DNA of 15,644 bases from Spirochaetota bacterium (GTDB taxonomy: Bacteria > Spirochaetota > Leptospiria > Turneriellales > Turneriellaceae): NCBI GenBank assembly GCA_963205035.1, contig CAUJII010000142.1:1-15644 (forward strand), read 5' to 3'. This document shows, one piece after another, positions 1 through 7,690 of this stretch. The notes under the pieces are model-generated. The model worked only from the letters and a program-made list of their open reading frames with translations, ran no database searches and was not told where the DNA came from. The first letter of the stretch is position 1. Every line of letters starts with the position of its first letter. Both the position numbers and the translations under genes were made by a program.

Positions 1-2
1 CC

Positions 3-1148
3 AAAAAACTGACCGCCGTGCCGCGCGGGTTCCGCACGTTTATCGCAAACGCAGGCATCAAAGACACGAGTCTCGACTTAGGCGTTGTTGTCTCTGACGC
101 TCCAGCCACTGCGGCGGCAATCTTTACTCAAAACCACGTCAAGGGCAACCCCGTCCTCGTGGGGATCAAACACATCAAGGCAGGCCGCGTGTCTGCTCTC
201 GTTGTGAATTCCAAAAACTCGAATGTTGCGACCGGCAAAGTCGGCTTTGCGGATTGCCTCAAGGTTTGCAACGCTGTTGCGAAAGAGTTAAGAATCCCCG
301 TGACGCAAGTCTTTCCCTCGTCGACGGGTGTGATTGGTCGCCGTCTACCGGCAGATAAAATTGTGGGAGCTGTCAAGAACCTGAACGCGAAGCTCAGCAC
401 AGAACCAGACTTTGAAGGCTTTGCAAACGCAATCATGACGACAGACACATTCGCTAAATTTGTGAGTCGAAAAATCGGGAAAGCGACGCTCGTGGCGGTT
501 GCGAAAGGCTCGGGAATGATCGAACCCAACATGGCGACGATGCTCACCTATTTTTTTACCGATGCAGCTCTCTCAAAAAATGCGCTCCAGAAGATTCTGA
601 AGAATACAGCGGCAAAGACTTTCAACTCACTCTCCATCGACACAGACACATCGACTTCCGACACAGCGATGGCGATGGCGAATGGTCTTGCGGGTGCGGT
701 AAGCGAAACTGCGTTTGCAAAAGCTTTCGAGAGCGCGGCGATGGAACTCACACGCATGCTCGCCCGCGACGGCGAAGGCGCAACGAAACTTTTCGTCGTC
801 ACAGTCAAGGGCGCGCGCACAGAAGCGCAAGCAAAGGCAGTCGCCAAAAATATCGTCAACTCCCCCCTTGTTAAGACAGCCATCTATAAGGGCGACCCCA
901 ACTGGGGCCGCATCTTCATGGCGGTCGGTAAAACTTTCGACGCACAAGTCGACGCCTCAAAAATCAAGATTCGATGGGGGGGGAAATCCTACAACAACGC
1001 AGGGCTTAAAGACTTGTCGGCATATTTGAAATCGAACGAAGAACTTGCGCTCGAGGTCTCCTTGGGTGTCGGCAAATCGCAGTGGACGGTCTATGGCTGC
1101 GACTACACAGAAGACTACGTGAAAATTAACGCGTATTACACTACATAG
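3..1148 (+). CDS. argJ: ArgJ, bifunctional glutamate N-acetyltransferase / ornithine acetyltransferase (5' end at window edge)
   Basis: ArgJ moves the acetyl group of N-acetylornithine to glutamate, recycling it in cytoplasmic arginine synthesis; some homologues also use acetyl-CoA. Seen: the frame is open to the window edge (residues KKLTAVPRGFR), with a GTG at 18 that could be a start, but the family often begins a few residues earlier, so I treat the 5' end as partial. Numbering from the GTG, the oxyanion-hole motif STGVIG is near residues 102-107, MTTDTF at 140-145, and the self-cleavage site in KGSGMIEPNMATML places the nucleophile at Thr174. The C-terminus DYVKINAYYTT is typical, so the 3' end is complete. 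The usual NSGNANACTG motif reads NSKNSNVATG here. No other arginine gene is in the window. The family assignment is secure; which of the two acetyl donors it uses cannot be read from sequence. Confidence 0.95.
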   Translation, partial: KKLTAVPRGFRTFIANAGIKDTSLDLGVVVSDAPATAAAIFTQNHVKGNPVLVGIKHIKAGRVSALVVNSKNSNVATGKVGFADCLKVCNAVAKELRIPVTQVFPSSTGVIGRRLPADKIVGAVKNLNAKLSTEPDFEGFANAIMTTDTFAKFVSRKIGKATLVAVAKGSGMIEPNMATMLTYFFTDAALSKNALQKILKNTAAKTFNSLSIDTDTSTSDTAMAMANGLAGAVSETAFAKAFESAAMELTRMLARDGEGATKLFVVTVKGARTEAQAKAVAKNIVNSPLVKTAIYKGDPNWGRIFMAVGKTFDAQVDASKIKIRWGGKSYNNAGLKDLSAYLKSNEELALEVSLGVGKSQWTVYGCDYTEDYVKINAYYTT

Positions 1149-1192
1149 CCGGAAAGAGTTGTGGTATTCATCAAGAATGCCGAAACTGAATT

Positions 1193-2263
1193 GTGGGCTT
1201 GCGGGTTTTTTTTAGTCTTCTTCTCTTTACAGCGGCAACGTATAGCGTGACGCAACACACGCTGGCACGCGTCGAACGCATCGACCCCGTGACTAAAGTC
1301 GCGGAGGTGCGTTCTTCTCACGCAATAATCGCCGGAAAAGAATATACTATCCTCAACGAAAACGGCGCAGTCATCGGCAGTGCAACCAACGTGAAACCCG
1401 GCCCCAACGGTCGCACACGTTTTACGTTTGTGGGCAAACGGCGTGCGTTGAGCGCAGGCCGTCGCATCGCGATGGTGAGTGCCACCGAGCATTTTAGCGC
1501 ACTCGCCGACCGACCGTTGGCGCCTCATGAGGTGAAGCAAAAATTCGAGCTGAGAGACACCGTTCCCATGGAGCATATTCCAGAAGGGCTCTTTATTTTA
1601 GGTGGGCAAGAAGTGGGATCTCTCCATTATGTGCCGCAGAAAAACGACGGCAAGAAGTCCAATCGATTCGATACTGCGGGTTTCTTCATCGACAAGCACG
1701 AGGTAACCGTCGCACAATATGTTCGCTACCTTGAAGAAACGCAGCAGAGTATTCCGTCGGATTTACAATCGCTCCCACCACTCATGCCGGTGACGCATGT
1801 AACCTTCAGAGCCGCAGAAGGGTATTGTGCGTGGACAGGGAAAAGGCTACCTTCCGAACTCGAATGGGAGAAAGCGGCGCGTGGAACGCAGATCGTGAGC
1901 GCCGGCACGCAAGATTATTCCGACGTGATGAACTACCCCGTGCCCGACGCAGACGCGCCGAGCCTCTGCGTAACCGAAGAGAATAGCTCTGAACCCAAGC
2001 CGGTGGATAAACTCAGCGACGCGAATGCGTTCGGTCTTACGGGTATGTGCGGCAACGCTGCCGAATGGACTTCGAGTTGGCTCATGCCTTACCGTGGCAA
2101 TACATCGCACGACCGCCGTTTTGGAAAACGCTTCAAGGTGATTCGCGGCGGCTCTTACGAGCATCCTTTGGAATTAGCAAAAAGCTACCAGCGTTTAGCC
2201 GGTGGGATCCCTTCGCTAAAACGCGACCACCGTGCAGGGTTTCGCTGCGCTCGAAGCGAATGA
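1193..2263 (+). CDS. Exported SUMF1/FGE-fold (formylglycine-generating enzyme-like) protein without catalytic cysteines
   Basis: A GTG start is chosen because an in-frame TGA lies two codons upstream; TTG at 1199 is the alternative. Residues 1-25 look like a signal peptide (LRVFFSLLLFTAATYS). Residues 26-98 form a small beta-rich domain (ARVERIDP, GKEYTI, GRRIAMVS). Residues 128-354 carry the SUMF1/EgtB/PvdO C-type-lectin-like fold: FFIDKHEVTVAQY, YCAWTGKRLPSELEWEKAARG, AFGLTGMCGNAAEW, VIRGGSY and HRAGFRCA. True sulfatase-activating enzymes have two active-site cysteines shortly after the RGGSY motif; here that stretch (EHPLELAKSYQRL) has none, so formylglycine formation is unlikely. An EgtB-type iron-binding N-terminal domain is also absent. 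The likely role is a structural or ligand-binding envelope protein. It overlaps bpt by 4 bp (ATGA), implying translational coupling. Fold assignment is firm, function unknown. Confidence 0.88.
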   Translation: MGLRVFFSLLLFTAATYSVTQHTLARVERIDPVTKVAEVRSSHAIIAGKEYTILNENGAVIGSATNVKPGPNGRTRFTFVGKRRALSAGRRIAMVSATEHFSALADRPLAPHEVKQKFELRDTVPMEHIPEGLFILGGQEVGSLHYVPQKNDGKKSNRFDTAGFFIDKHEVTVAQYVRYLEETQQSIPSDLQSLPPLMPVTHVTFRAAEGYCAWTGKRLPSELEWEKAARGTQIVSAGTQDYSDVMNYPVPDADAPSLCVTEENSSEPKPVDKLSDANAFGLTGMCGNAAEWTSSWLMPYRGNTSHDRRFGKRFKVIRGGSYEHPLELAKSYQRLAGGIPSLKRDHRAGFRCARSE

Positions 2264-2973
2264 GTCCGCAACTTTACGATGGTCAGTGCGGCTATTATGA
2301 AGACCGCGATAATCGCAACCATTGGGTGTTTGAAGGGCCCGAGCCCGTCTCGCAAGAAACACTGACACGGCTTTTGAACAAAGGGTATAGACGCATCGGC
2401 GGTAATTACTACAAACCGTTTTGCCGCACCTGCCACGAGTGTACGCCTTATAGAATTCCTGTGGCTCTGTTCAAGCCTACCCGTTCACAAAAACGAGTGC
2501 TCCACCGAAACGAAAATATTACCGTCGAGTGGGTAAATCCCACAGCGACTCGCGAAAAATTTTCACTTTATGTACGCTATCAAACCGCAAGGCATGTCAA
2601 AGACGCGCCATACACGCAGCAGCTCAAGAATGAATTATTGCAGGCGATGATTGGGCAGATGTACACAAACCCCGCGTCGACTTTAGAGCTCGTGTTGCGC
2701 GAGAACGGGCGCCTCGTCGGTTTTGCCATCTTCGATCGAACGCTCGACGCATTGTCAGCGGTTTATTCTGTCTTCGACCCAGACCTCAAAACACGCTCTC
2801 TTGGAACGTTCAACATCTTGCAAGCGGTCGCCAAAACAAAAGCCGAGGGATTGCCTTACCTGAACTTAGGTCTTTGGCTCGAAGGGCACCCTAAAATGGC
2901 GTATAAGAAAAATTTTCAGCCCGCAGAAATTTATCGAAACTTTCGCTGGAGGGTCTTTGAAGAGAAGACTTAG
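2260..2973 (+). CDS. bpt: Bpt, aspartate/glutamate leucyl-tRNA--protein transferase
   Basis: Bpt attaches leucine from Leu-tRNA to proteins with N-terminal Asp or Glu, marking them for ClpS/ClpAP in the bacterial N-degron pathway. The ATG at 2260 lies in the stop of the preceding gene (ATGA), giving 237 residues, the usual size; an open frame reaches back to 2047 but would overlap that gene by about 210 bp and has no family similarity. Seen: the N-terminal ATE domain with QCGYY, YRRIGGNYYKP, and the cysteine cluster FCRTCHECTPYRI (C55, C58, C61); RSQKRVLHRN; and the C-terminal ATE domain with RLVGFAIFD, SAVYSVFDPD, SLGTFNILQ and LGLWLEGHPKMAYKKNFQP, which is diagnostic. No clear Shine-Dalgarno is present, so initiation probably depends on coupling. 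It ends tail to tail with the sigma-factor gene, sharing 4 bp. clpS or clpA is not in the window. Confidence 0.93.
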   Translation: MSPQLYDGQCGYYEDRDNRNHWVFEGPEPVSQETLTRLLNKGYRRIGGNYYKPFCRTCHECTPYRIPVALFKPTRSQKRVLHRNENITVEWVNPTATREKFSLYVRYQTARHVKDAPYTQQLKNELLQAMIGQMYTNPASTLELVLRENGRLVGFAIFDRTLDALSAVYSVFDPDLKTRSLGTFNILQAVAKTKAEGLPYLNLGLWLEGHPKMAYKKNFQPAEIYRNFRWRVFEEKT

Positions 2974-2979
2974 TCTTCT
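2963..2979. terminator. Inverted repeat spanning two convergent stop codons
   Basis: AGAAGAC-TTA-GTCTTCT is a perfect 7-bp inverted repeat with a 3-nt loop at the tail-to-tail junction of bpt and the sigma-factor gene. The loop and its edges hold both stop codons (TAG at 2971-2973 on plus, TAA at 2972-2970 on minus). The stem is only moderately GC-rich and no long T run follows on either strand, so it is a weak bidirectional terminator candidate; it could also arise by chance. Confidence 0.35.
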
Positions 2980-3563
2980 AAGTAGTCCTTGTCGAACGTT
3001 GTTCTTTCTTTCAGCCGTTGCAGCAAGTTCGCGGCCATGCGCTTCATCGTCCGTTGGGGGAGTTCTAAAATTTTTTCTAAGTCGTGATACCTTACTTGCT
3101 CGATTTTTTGCAAGATGAACAAGTTGCGTTCTTTGTCGTTGAGTGATGTCAGAAAATCGTCGATATGTTTTTCGAGCTCTTTCTGGTATATTTTTCCCAC
3201 TTGGTTGTCTTTTTCCCAAGTGTCGCTTTCTTGCGTGTTTTGCAAGTCGCGTGTGAGGCGGCGGTGCGTGTCGCGCACATAAGTCAAGATGACGTTGCGC
3301 GCCGTCTTGATGAGCCACGATTCGATGCGGTCGGTTGAGACGTCGAGGTGGGGTAGCTTGTCATAAAAAGTGATGAAGACCTCTTGCAGCAAATCCAACG
3401 CCTCGTCGCGGTCGCGTACAGAGCGCATGATGTAATTCAAGACGCGGTTATTACTCTTATTGTAAATGCGTTGAAAATCGGCCTCGGTATTTTGGCGAGG
3501 CGGATGGGCCGCATTTTCGGCCTGTGCATCGGTGTTGTTGGGCACGTCTTGCATCGGGGCCAC
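2970..3563 (-). CDS. ECF-type RNA polymerase sigma factor (sigma-70 family)
   Basis: A group 4 sigma factor that would direct RNA polymerase to a specific promoter set. Residues 1-28 are a polar, probably disordered extension. Region 2 spans about 30-100 (FQRIYNKSNNRVLNYIMRSV, EALDLLQEVFITFYDKLP, IESWLIKTARNVILTYVRD). Region 4 spans about 135-187 (FLTSLNDKERNLFILQKIEQVRYHDLEKIL, then the helix-turn-helix LPQRTMKRMAANLLQRLKER). There is no region 3, and 197 residues fits ECF factors. GTG at 3563 overlaps the kinase stop by one base (TAGTG); ATG at 3554 (residue 4) is the alternative start, and neither has a strong Shine-Dalgarno. It is the third gene of an operon with a response regulator and a sensor kinase, and no anti-sigma gene adjoins it. 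Control by the two-component pair is therefore the simplest inference, by a mechanism the sequence does not reveal. Confidence 0.88.
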   Translation of the reverse strand: MAPMQDVPNNTDAQAENAAHPPRQNTEADFQRIYNKSNNRVLNYIMRSVRDRDEALDLLQEVFITFYDKLPHLDVSTDRIESWLIKTARNVILTYVRDTHRRLTRDLQNTQESDTWEKDNQVGKIYQKELEKHIDDFLTSLNDKERNLFILQKIEQVRYHDLEKILELPQRTMKRMAANLLQRLKERTTFDKDYLED

Positions 3564-6286
3564 TATTTTTTTGGCAAGGCGAAGGTAAACTCAGTAAAAA
3601 TACCTACTTGCCAATCGATGCGTATTGTACCCCCTAACTGCTTTATTTTCTTTGCAATGACTTCCATTCCGACACCACGGCCAGCGGTCACACCGCCGGG
3701 CACAGCCGTAGAGAACCCCGATTCAAAAATAAAGTCAAGCGCTTTCTTGTCGTCAAGAGCTGCGGCATCGCTTTCGCGGATTAGTCCCCGTTCGACAGCA
3801 CGCCTTTTGATCGCGGCAATGTCGAAGCTGCGTCCATCGTCACGCACCACAACATCGAGCGTTTCTTTCGTTTCACGAACCGCAATCGTAATTAGACCGT
3901 CTTCATTCTTGCCGAGAGCGGCGCGCTCCCGGGGCAGCTCGATGCTGTGAGTGAGTGCGTTCCGCAGCGTCTGCACGAGACAATCGCGCAGTGCCGCCAC
4001 AAATTCACGGGGGATTGACTCTGTTGTAAAATTCTCAAATTCCAAACGCACTTTCTTGTCCAGTTTTTCCGACAAATCAACAACAAGGCGGGGTAATGCA
4101 GTCCGCAAGAGGTCGACGGCGCTAAACTGTATCGATTCTGTTTCGTTCTTGAAGCGGCGCATCCGCTCAATCGCAACTTCAAACTCGTCTAAGGCTTGAT
4201 AAAAATCGGCAATAGCGACTTGCACGCCGAGCAAATCGATATTTTCAATCGAATCTCTTTCGCGAACTTCTTGCAATGCAGTTTCAAAGTTATGTGCGGC
4301 ATTCGCGATGAAGTGTACCTGAAAAAGTTGCGCGCTACCTTTGATGGTGTGCGCTGCGCGGAAGACCTTCTCGACGCGCAATTTATTATCGAGCGTATCT
4401 TCTGGGTTGAGCGCGTCTTCGATGTCAGCCATTTCTTGCGCGATGCTCTCATAGAACGTGCGCAGACTTTCTCCTTTCACGCTAAAGAGCGTGTGGACTA
4501 TTTCTTGCTGCGCTTGTGCCTTGGCTGTACTTTCGGCAAGTTGGACTTTCAAAGCTTCGTCAGCCGTTATGTCTTTCACGGAAACAAAGACCGCACGAAT
4601 TTTTTTATTATACCACTGCCGTGTGAAGTTAAAACTCACGATCCGCTTCTTGCCGGAGCTGCGGCTCGTAATCGGCATTTTTTGTAAGGGGTTGAGATCG
4701 CACGCCGCCATATCGTCCATGACCGGGTTAAAAAGCACGTTCAAGAAAATCCGCGTGTCGTCGGTCATAGGAGCAAGTGTCGCCTTGGCAATAAAGTCAT
4801 CAAAAGTCACGCCCGCAATATCTTCACTTTCCAGTTCAAAAATATCTAAGAGCTTCGTTGAAAATTTGAGACCAATTTTTCTCTCAGCGTTCAAGAGAAA
4901 AACTCCCTCGTTTAGCGAGTCGAGCACCGCGTCGCCTTCGGCATTGAGTTCGGCAATTGTCGCAGTCCTTTCGATAATTTTTCTATCCATCGAGGCAATA
5001 AGAGACTTATTTTCGTTGGTTAGATGTACAAGCGCAGTGTATGCTCTTTCTTGACGCATGCCCAACACGAGCGATTGCGCAAGTATCAAGAGCAGAAACG
5101 CCCACAGCGAAAATTCATAGGCTCCTACATCCCTTGCAACCAGAGGATAATGGACCAAGATCATTTGAAACGAGATAGTAAGGAACAGAATCAAAAGAGC
5201 AAACCCCAGAGTGCGTGCCCCAGGTTCTTTCGCGAGCATCGCTCGAAAAATACCAATCGAACTATACACAATAAGAAAGAGGACAAAGGTCTGTGCTACA
5301 ACGAGCGTTTCTGTATAAATTGCCGGCGGCGAAAATACGACTACCGCGCTCATTATCCCCATAAAGATGACCGATCCTTGAAAAACTCGACGATGAAAAT
5401 GGAGAGGGAATATTTCGCGCAGAAACCAAACAACCAAAGGTGCGCCTATATAAAAAGTTAGGTACGCGAAACGAAAAACGGTATACCACGAAGCGTCGGG
5501 AAAAACGAGGTAGATGAGTAGGCTTTCTTCAAGCGCGGTGCGCAGCGCAAAGTCAAGACAGATAAGCGCCAACGCAAGTTGCGCCGGTTCCTTTCGCGAT
5601 CTCAAGAATAAAAAGAGATGGTGCAACCCGATAAGGGACAGCGCTCCGATAAGGAATATATCGAGTAATTGACTTCTTTGATGTTGCGCCTCGATTATGG
5701 GAGTGGGGCCAAATTTGACTGCGCGCCATATACCGCCGTTCTTATCGTCGTAATTGGCGATGTGCATTACCAGAGTTATGCTGTTTGCGGCATCGGCCTG
5801 TGGAAGATTCGCCGTCCTTATCCGTATTGCAGGTTCTGTTGCAGCGGCGTCTTTTCCAACAACACCCGCTTGAGCGATAAGTTCTCCGTTTGCGTAGAGT
5901 CGATACGCGGTTCCCACCGCTCCGATCTGTAAGGAGAGTGCTGGAGTCTTGGGGGGTAATTGGATACGCAGTCGATAGCTTCCCCACCCGTATCGCGGAA
6001 GAGGAGCGCCAACGAAAAGACGCCCGCGCCAATATCCCGGAACCTCCAACGGAATCGACGGGCCCTCGATTTCTTCTGCCGCTTTTGTCGACGGAGAAAT
6101 AAATTTATGCCAGTAGAACTTCCAATCGCCGTTGAGTAGCCAAGTTTCCGAGCCGGAGAAATCTGAATGACGGAGGTCGATGACTCCGTCTTTGGCGAGA
6201 ATAGTATTTTGAACTGCGGCGTTTGGCCGTGGCAGGACGAGAGCAAAAAGGAGAACCGCAAAGAAAACGCGTACAACACTGCTCAT
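3563..6286 (-). CDS. Hybrid-architecture sensor histidine kinase: 7TMR-DISM, PAS, Hpt and CheA-like ATPase
   Basis: A 907-residue inner-membrane sensor. Residues 1-24 are a signal peptide. About 30-195 form a periplasmic jelly-roll sensor (LNGDWKFYWHKF, VPGYW, GSYRLRIQLP, AYRLYANGELIAQAG). About 205-410 hold seven hydrophobic segments typical of 7TMR-DISM. A short coiled coil (411-450) leads to a PAS-like domain (451-580; SLNEGVFLLN, VFVSVKDIT). Residues 595-710 are an Hpt domain with RAAHTIKGSAQLF, phospho-acceptor His646. Residues 720-905 are an ATPase of CheA type: N-box VQTLRNALTHSIELPRER, VVVRDDGRSFD, FIFESGFSTA, and GRGVGMEVIAKKIKQLGG. CheA's dimerisation domain and CheW-docking P5 domain are absent. 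The start overlaps the regulator's stop (ATGA), and the stop overlaps the sigma start. It probably phosphorylates the preceding receiver; the ligand is unknown. Confidence 0.9.
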   Translation of the reverse strand: MSSVVRVFFAVLLFALVLPRPNAAVQNTILAKDGVIDLRHSDFSGSETWLLNGDWKFYWHKFISPSTKAAEEIEGPSIPLEVPGYWRGRLFVGAPLPRYGWGSYRLRIQLPPKTPALSLQIGAVGTAYRLYANGELIAQAGVVGKDAAATEPAIRIRTANLPQADAANSITLVMHIANYDDKNGGIWRAVKFGPTPIIEAQHQRSQLLDIFLIGALSLIGLHHLFLFLRSRKEPAQLALALICLDFALRTALEESLLIYLVFPDASWYTVFRFAYLTFYIGAPLVVWFLREIFPLHFHRRVFQGSVIFMGIMSAVVVFSPPAIYTETLVVAQTFVLFLIVYSSIGIFRAMLAKEPGARTLGFALLILFLTISFQMILVHYPLVARDVGAYEFSLWAFLLLILAQSLVLGMRQERAYTALVHLTNENKSLIASMDRKIIERTATIAELNAEGDAVLDSLNEGVFLLNAERKIGLKFSTKLLDIFELESEDIAGVTFDDFIAKATLAPMTDDTRIFLNVLFNPVMDDMAACDLNPLQKMPITSRSSGKKRIVSFNFTRQWYNKKIRAVFVSVKDITADEALKVQLAESTAKAQAQQEIVHTLFSVKGESLRTFYESIAQEMADIEDALNPEDTLDNKLRVEKVFRAAHTIKGSAQLFQVHFIANAAHNFETALQEVRERDSIENIDLLGVQVAIADFYQALDEFEVAIERMRRFKNETESIQFSAVDLLRTALPRLVVDLSEKLDKKVRLEFENFTTESIPREFVAALRDCLVQTLRNALTHSIELPRERAALGKNEDGLITIAVRETKETLDVVVRDDGRSFDIAAIKRRAVERGLIRESDAAALDDKKALDFIFESGFSTAVPGGVTAGRGVGMEVIAKKIKQLGGTIRIDWQVGIFTEFTFALPKK

Positions 6287-6660
6287 GAAATGAGTTTTTC
6301 AATCGCAGAGCGCACCGCCTCTTCTGTTACGGGCTTGTGGATGAAATTCGCGGCACCGGCGTCGAGCGCGCGTAACACCATGCTCTTGTCGTTCAACGCA
6401 GAGATAATGAGAACTTTCGCATCAGCACGTTCCTTCTTCATAAGCCGCAACGTCTGGATGCCGTCGAGGTTGGGCATTGTAATATCCATAAGAACGATGT
6501 CGGGGTTTTGTGTCTTGAAAAGCTCCAAAGCCTCTTCGCCGTCGGCCGCCGTGCCGGAGATTTCGCCGCCGAATGCCAGAACATAGTTAGTCAGCACCTC
6601 GCGCATAATTTGCGAATCATCGACAATGAGCGCAGTAAATGCCATGCTGCACACACTCAT
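6283..6660 (-). CDS. Single-domain CheY-like response regulator
   Basis: A 125-residue protein that is only a receiver domain. It has the acidic pair D14-D15 (LIVDDSQIMREVL), phospho-acceptor D59 (DIVLMDITMPNLDG), the conserved hydroxyl residue S87 (LIISALND) and K109 (FIHKPV). No DNA-binding or enzymatic output domain follows. It is first in a three-gene operon, overlapping the kinase gene by 4 bp, so it is the expected phosphoryl target of His646 there. Output must come from a protein partner; the sigma factor encoded third is the obvious candidate by context, though a phosphorelay or the motor are possible. The start is taken at ATG 6660, which gives MSVCSMAFTALIVDD; ATG 6645 would give MAFTALIVDD, equally compatible with the family. 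Confidence 0.92.
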   Translation of the reverse strand: MSVCSMAFTALIVDDSQIMREVLTNYVLAFGGEISGTAADGEEALELFKTQNPDIVLMDITMPNLDGIQTLRLMKKERADAKVLIISALNDKSMVLRALDAGAANFIHKPVTEEAVRSAIEKLIS

Positions 6661-6787
6661 ATTTCCGAATACATTGAAAACCCTTTTGCACGAACGCCCC
6701 CACCTGATTTATCGCACGCCCTGTGAAAATCTCCGTTACTCGTTTTGTATCGACCTCGTCTTTGACGATTTGTTTCTGGCCCCTGCA
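6661..6787. promoter_or_regulatory. Divergent intergenic region between the signalling operon and the hydrolase gene
   Basis: 127 bp separates the divergent starts and must hold the promoter of the regulator-kinase-sigma operon and probably that of the hydrolase cluster. I could not place a convincing -35/-10 pair on either strand: a TTGAAA occurs at 6675-6680 without a well-spaced -10. No ECF-type promoter pair was recognised either. Only the geometry supports this entry. Confidence 0.4.
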
Positions 6788-7636
6788 ATGACACAGCAGT
6801 CGATAGAAGCGGGAGGAATCCCGTTTGCGTACGAAAAATACGGCACCGGGCGCGAAATTTTTGTTTTAATCCATGGTTGGTGCTCGGTGCGTAACTTCTG
6901 GGCCCCCGCAATCGCTCACTTTCAAGAAATGGGGACAGTCTATAATTTCGATTTAATAGGCCACCACCCTAAGACTGACATCCACGCGCTCGATAACGTT
7001 GACCTGGTGCGTGCAAGCGCGTTGCAATGGTCGGCAATCCAGAAACTCACGGGAAAAAAGCGCGTGACGCTCGTTGGTCATTCGACGGGCGGTCTCTTAG
7101 CCCTTGCGATGGCGTGCCAAGAACCGCGTCTTGTGAAGCGAGTCATCGCAGTTGCGCCTGTGATTTACGGCCGAGTAGAAGGCCCTTTGAGCTTTGCCAG
7201 AGATTTGCATAAACTGAATCTTCATGGCCCGTTGCATTTGCCTTTTCAGTTCATGAGGGATCTCCCCGATGCGTTCAAAAATATTTTCGAGGTGGGCTTA
7301 CATAATGCAAAACTATTTTTTAGACGCGTCGATGCAAAAGACTACGTTGCGAACTACCGCGAACAGATGTTACAAATTGCGCCCGAGGTGATGGCTGCGT
7401 GGCTTGAGATTATCGACAAGGCGGATTTACGCCCACTCTTGAAAGGTAACTTGCTGCCGACGCTCTTTATTACGGGAACGCACGACAAGGTTGTCGATAC
7501 GAGCAAAGTGCGAGCGGTGGCACGAACGATGCCGCACGCGGCATACCATGAATACGCAAGCTCCGGGCATATTCCTCTCATTGAAGAAGAGGCGGAGTGC
7601 TTCGAGAACATGCGCTCATGGCTTGCAAATAATTGA
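6788..7636 (+). CDS. Alpha/beta hydrolase
   Basis: A 282-residue alpha/beta-hydrolase-fold enzyme, probably cytoplasmic since no signal peptide is seen. Seen: the oxyanion-region motif LIHGWCSVRNFW, the nucleophile elbow VGHSTGGLLAL (GxSxG), the acid region TLFITGTHDKVVD, and the catalytic histidine in SSGHIPLIEE, in the expected order. A cap region of about 90 residues lies between the nucleophile and the acid (FARDLHKLNL to MAAWLEIIDK). The start is ATG 6788, because family similarity begins at FAYEKYGTG; the frame is open back to 6626 but that stretch has no recognisable features and would overlap the divergent regulator gene. The Shine-Dalgarno is weak. The substrate (ester, lipid, epoxide or C-C bond) cannot be told. 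It heads a plus-strand cluster with three envelope genes at short spacing, which hints at a lipid or envelope role. Confidence 0.85.
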   Translation: MTQQSIEAGGIPFAYEKYGTGREIFVLIHGWCSVRNFWAPAIAHFQEMGTVYNFDLIGHHPKTDIHALDNVDLVRASALQWSAIQKLTGKKRVTLVGHSTGGLLALAMACQEPRLVKRVIAVAPVIYGRVEGPLSFARDLHKLNLHGPLHLPFQFMRDLPDAFKNIFEVGLHNAKLFFRRVDAKDYVANYREQMLQIAPEVMAAWLEIIDKADLRPLLKGNLLPTLFITGTHDKVVDTSKVRAVARTMPHAAYHEYASSGHIPLIEEEAECFENMRSWLANN

Positions 7637-7690
7637 GAGGGAAGCGAGAATTTCGTCTTTACGCAGCACCGGTTCCACAAGGCTCAGCCC

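Noticed and set aside
128..547. 139-codon minus-strand ORF inside argJ
   Set aside because: Shadow of the conserved argJ frame; its translation has no recognisable motif and no Shine-Dalgarno.
2047..2259. Upstream extension of the bpt frame
   Set aside because: It overlaps the SUMF1 gene by about 210 bp, and the family N-terminus begins at the ATG at 2260.
1193..2263. A working sulfatase-activating formylglycine-generating enzyme
   Set aside because: No cysteine pair in the active-site segment and no sulfatase gene in the window.
3384..3950. 188-codon plus-strand ORF opposite the sigma and kinase genes
   Set aside because: Antisense to two genes with clear domains; no domain of its own.
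3563..6286. A chemotaxis CheA
   Set aside because: The ATPase is CheA-like, but there is no CheW-like P5 domain and no che genes nearby; the input is a 7TMR-DISM membrane sensor.
6626..6787. N-terminal extension of the alpha/beta hydrolase
   Set aside because: Overlaps the divergent regulator gene start, lacks motifs, and family similarity starts after ATG 6788.
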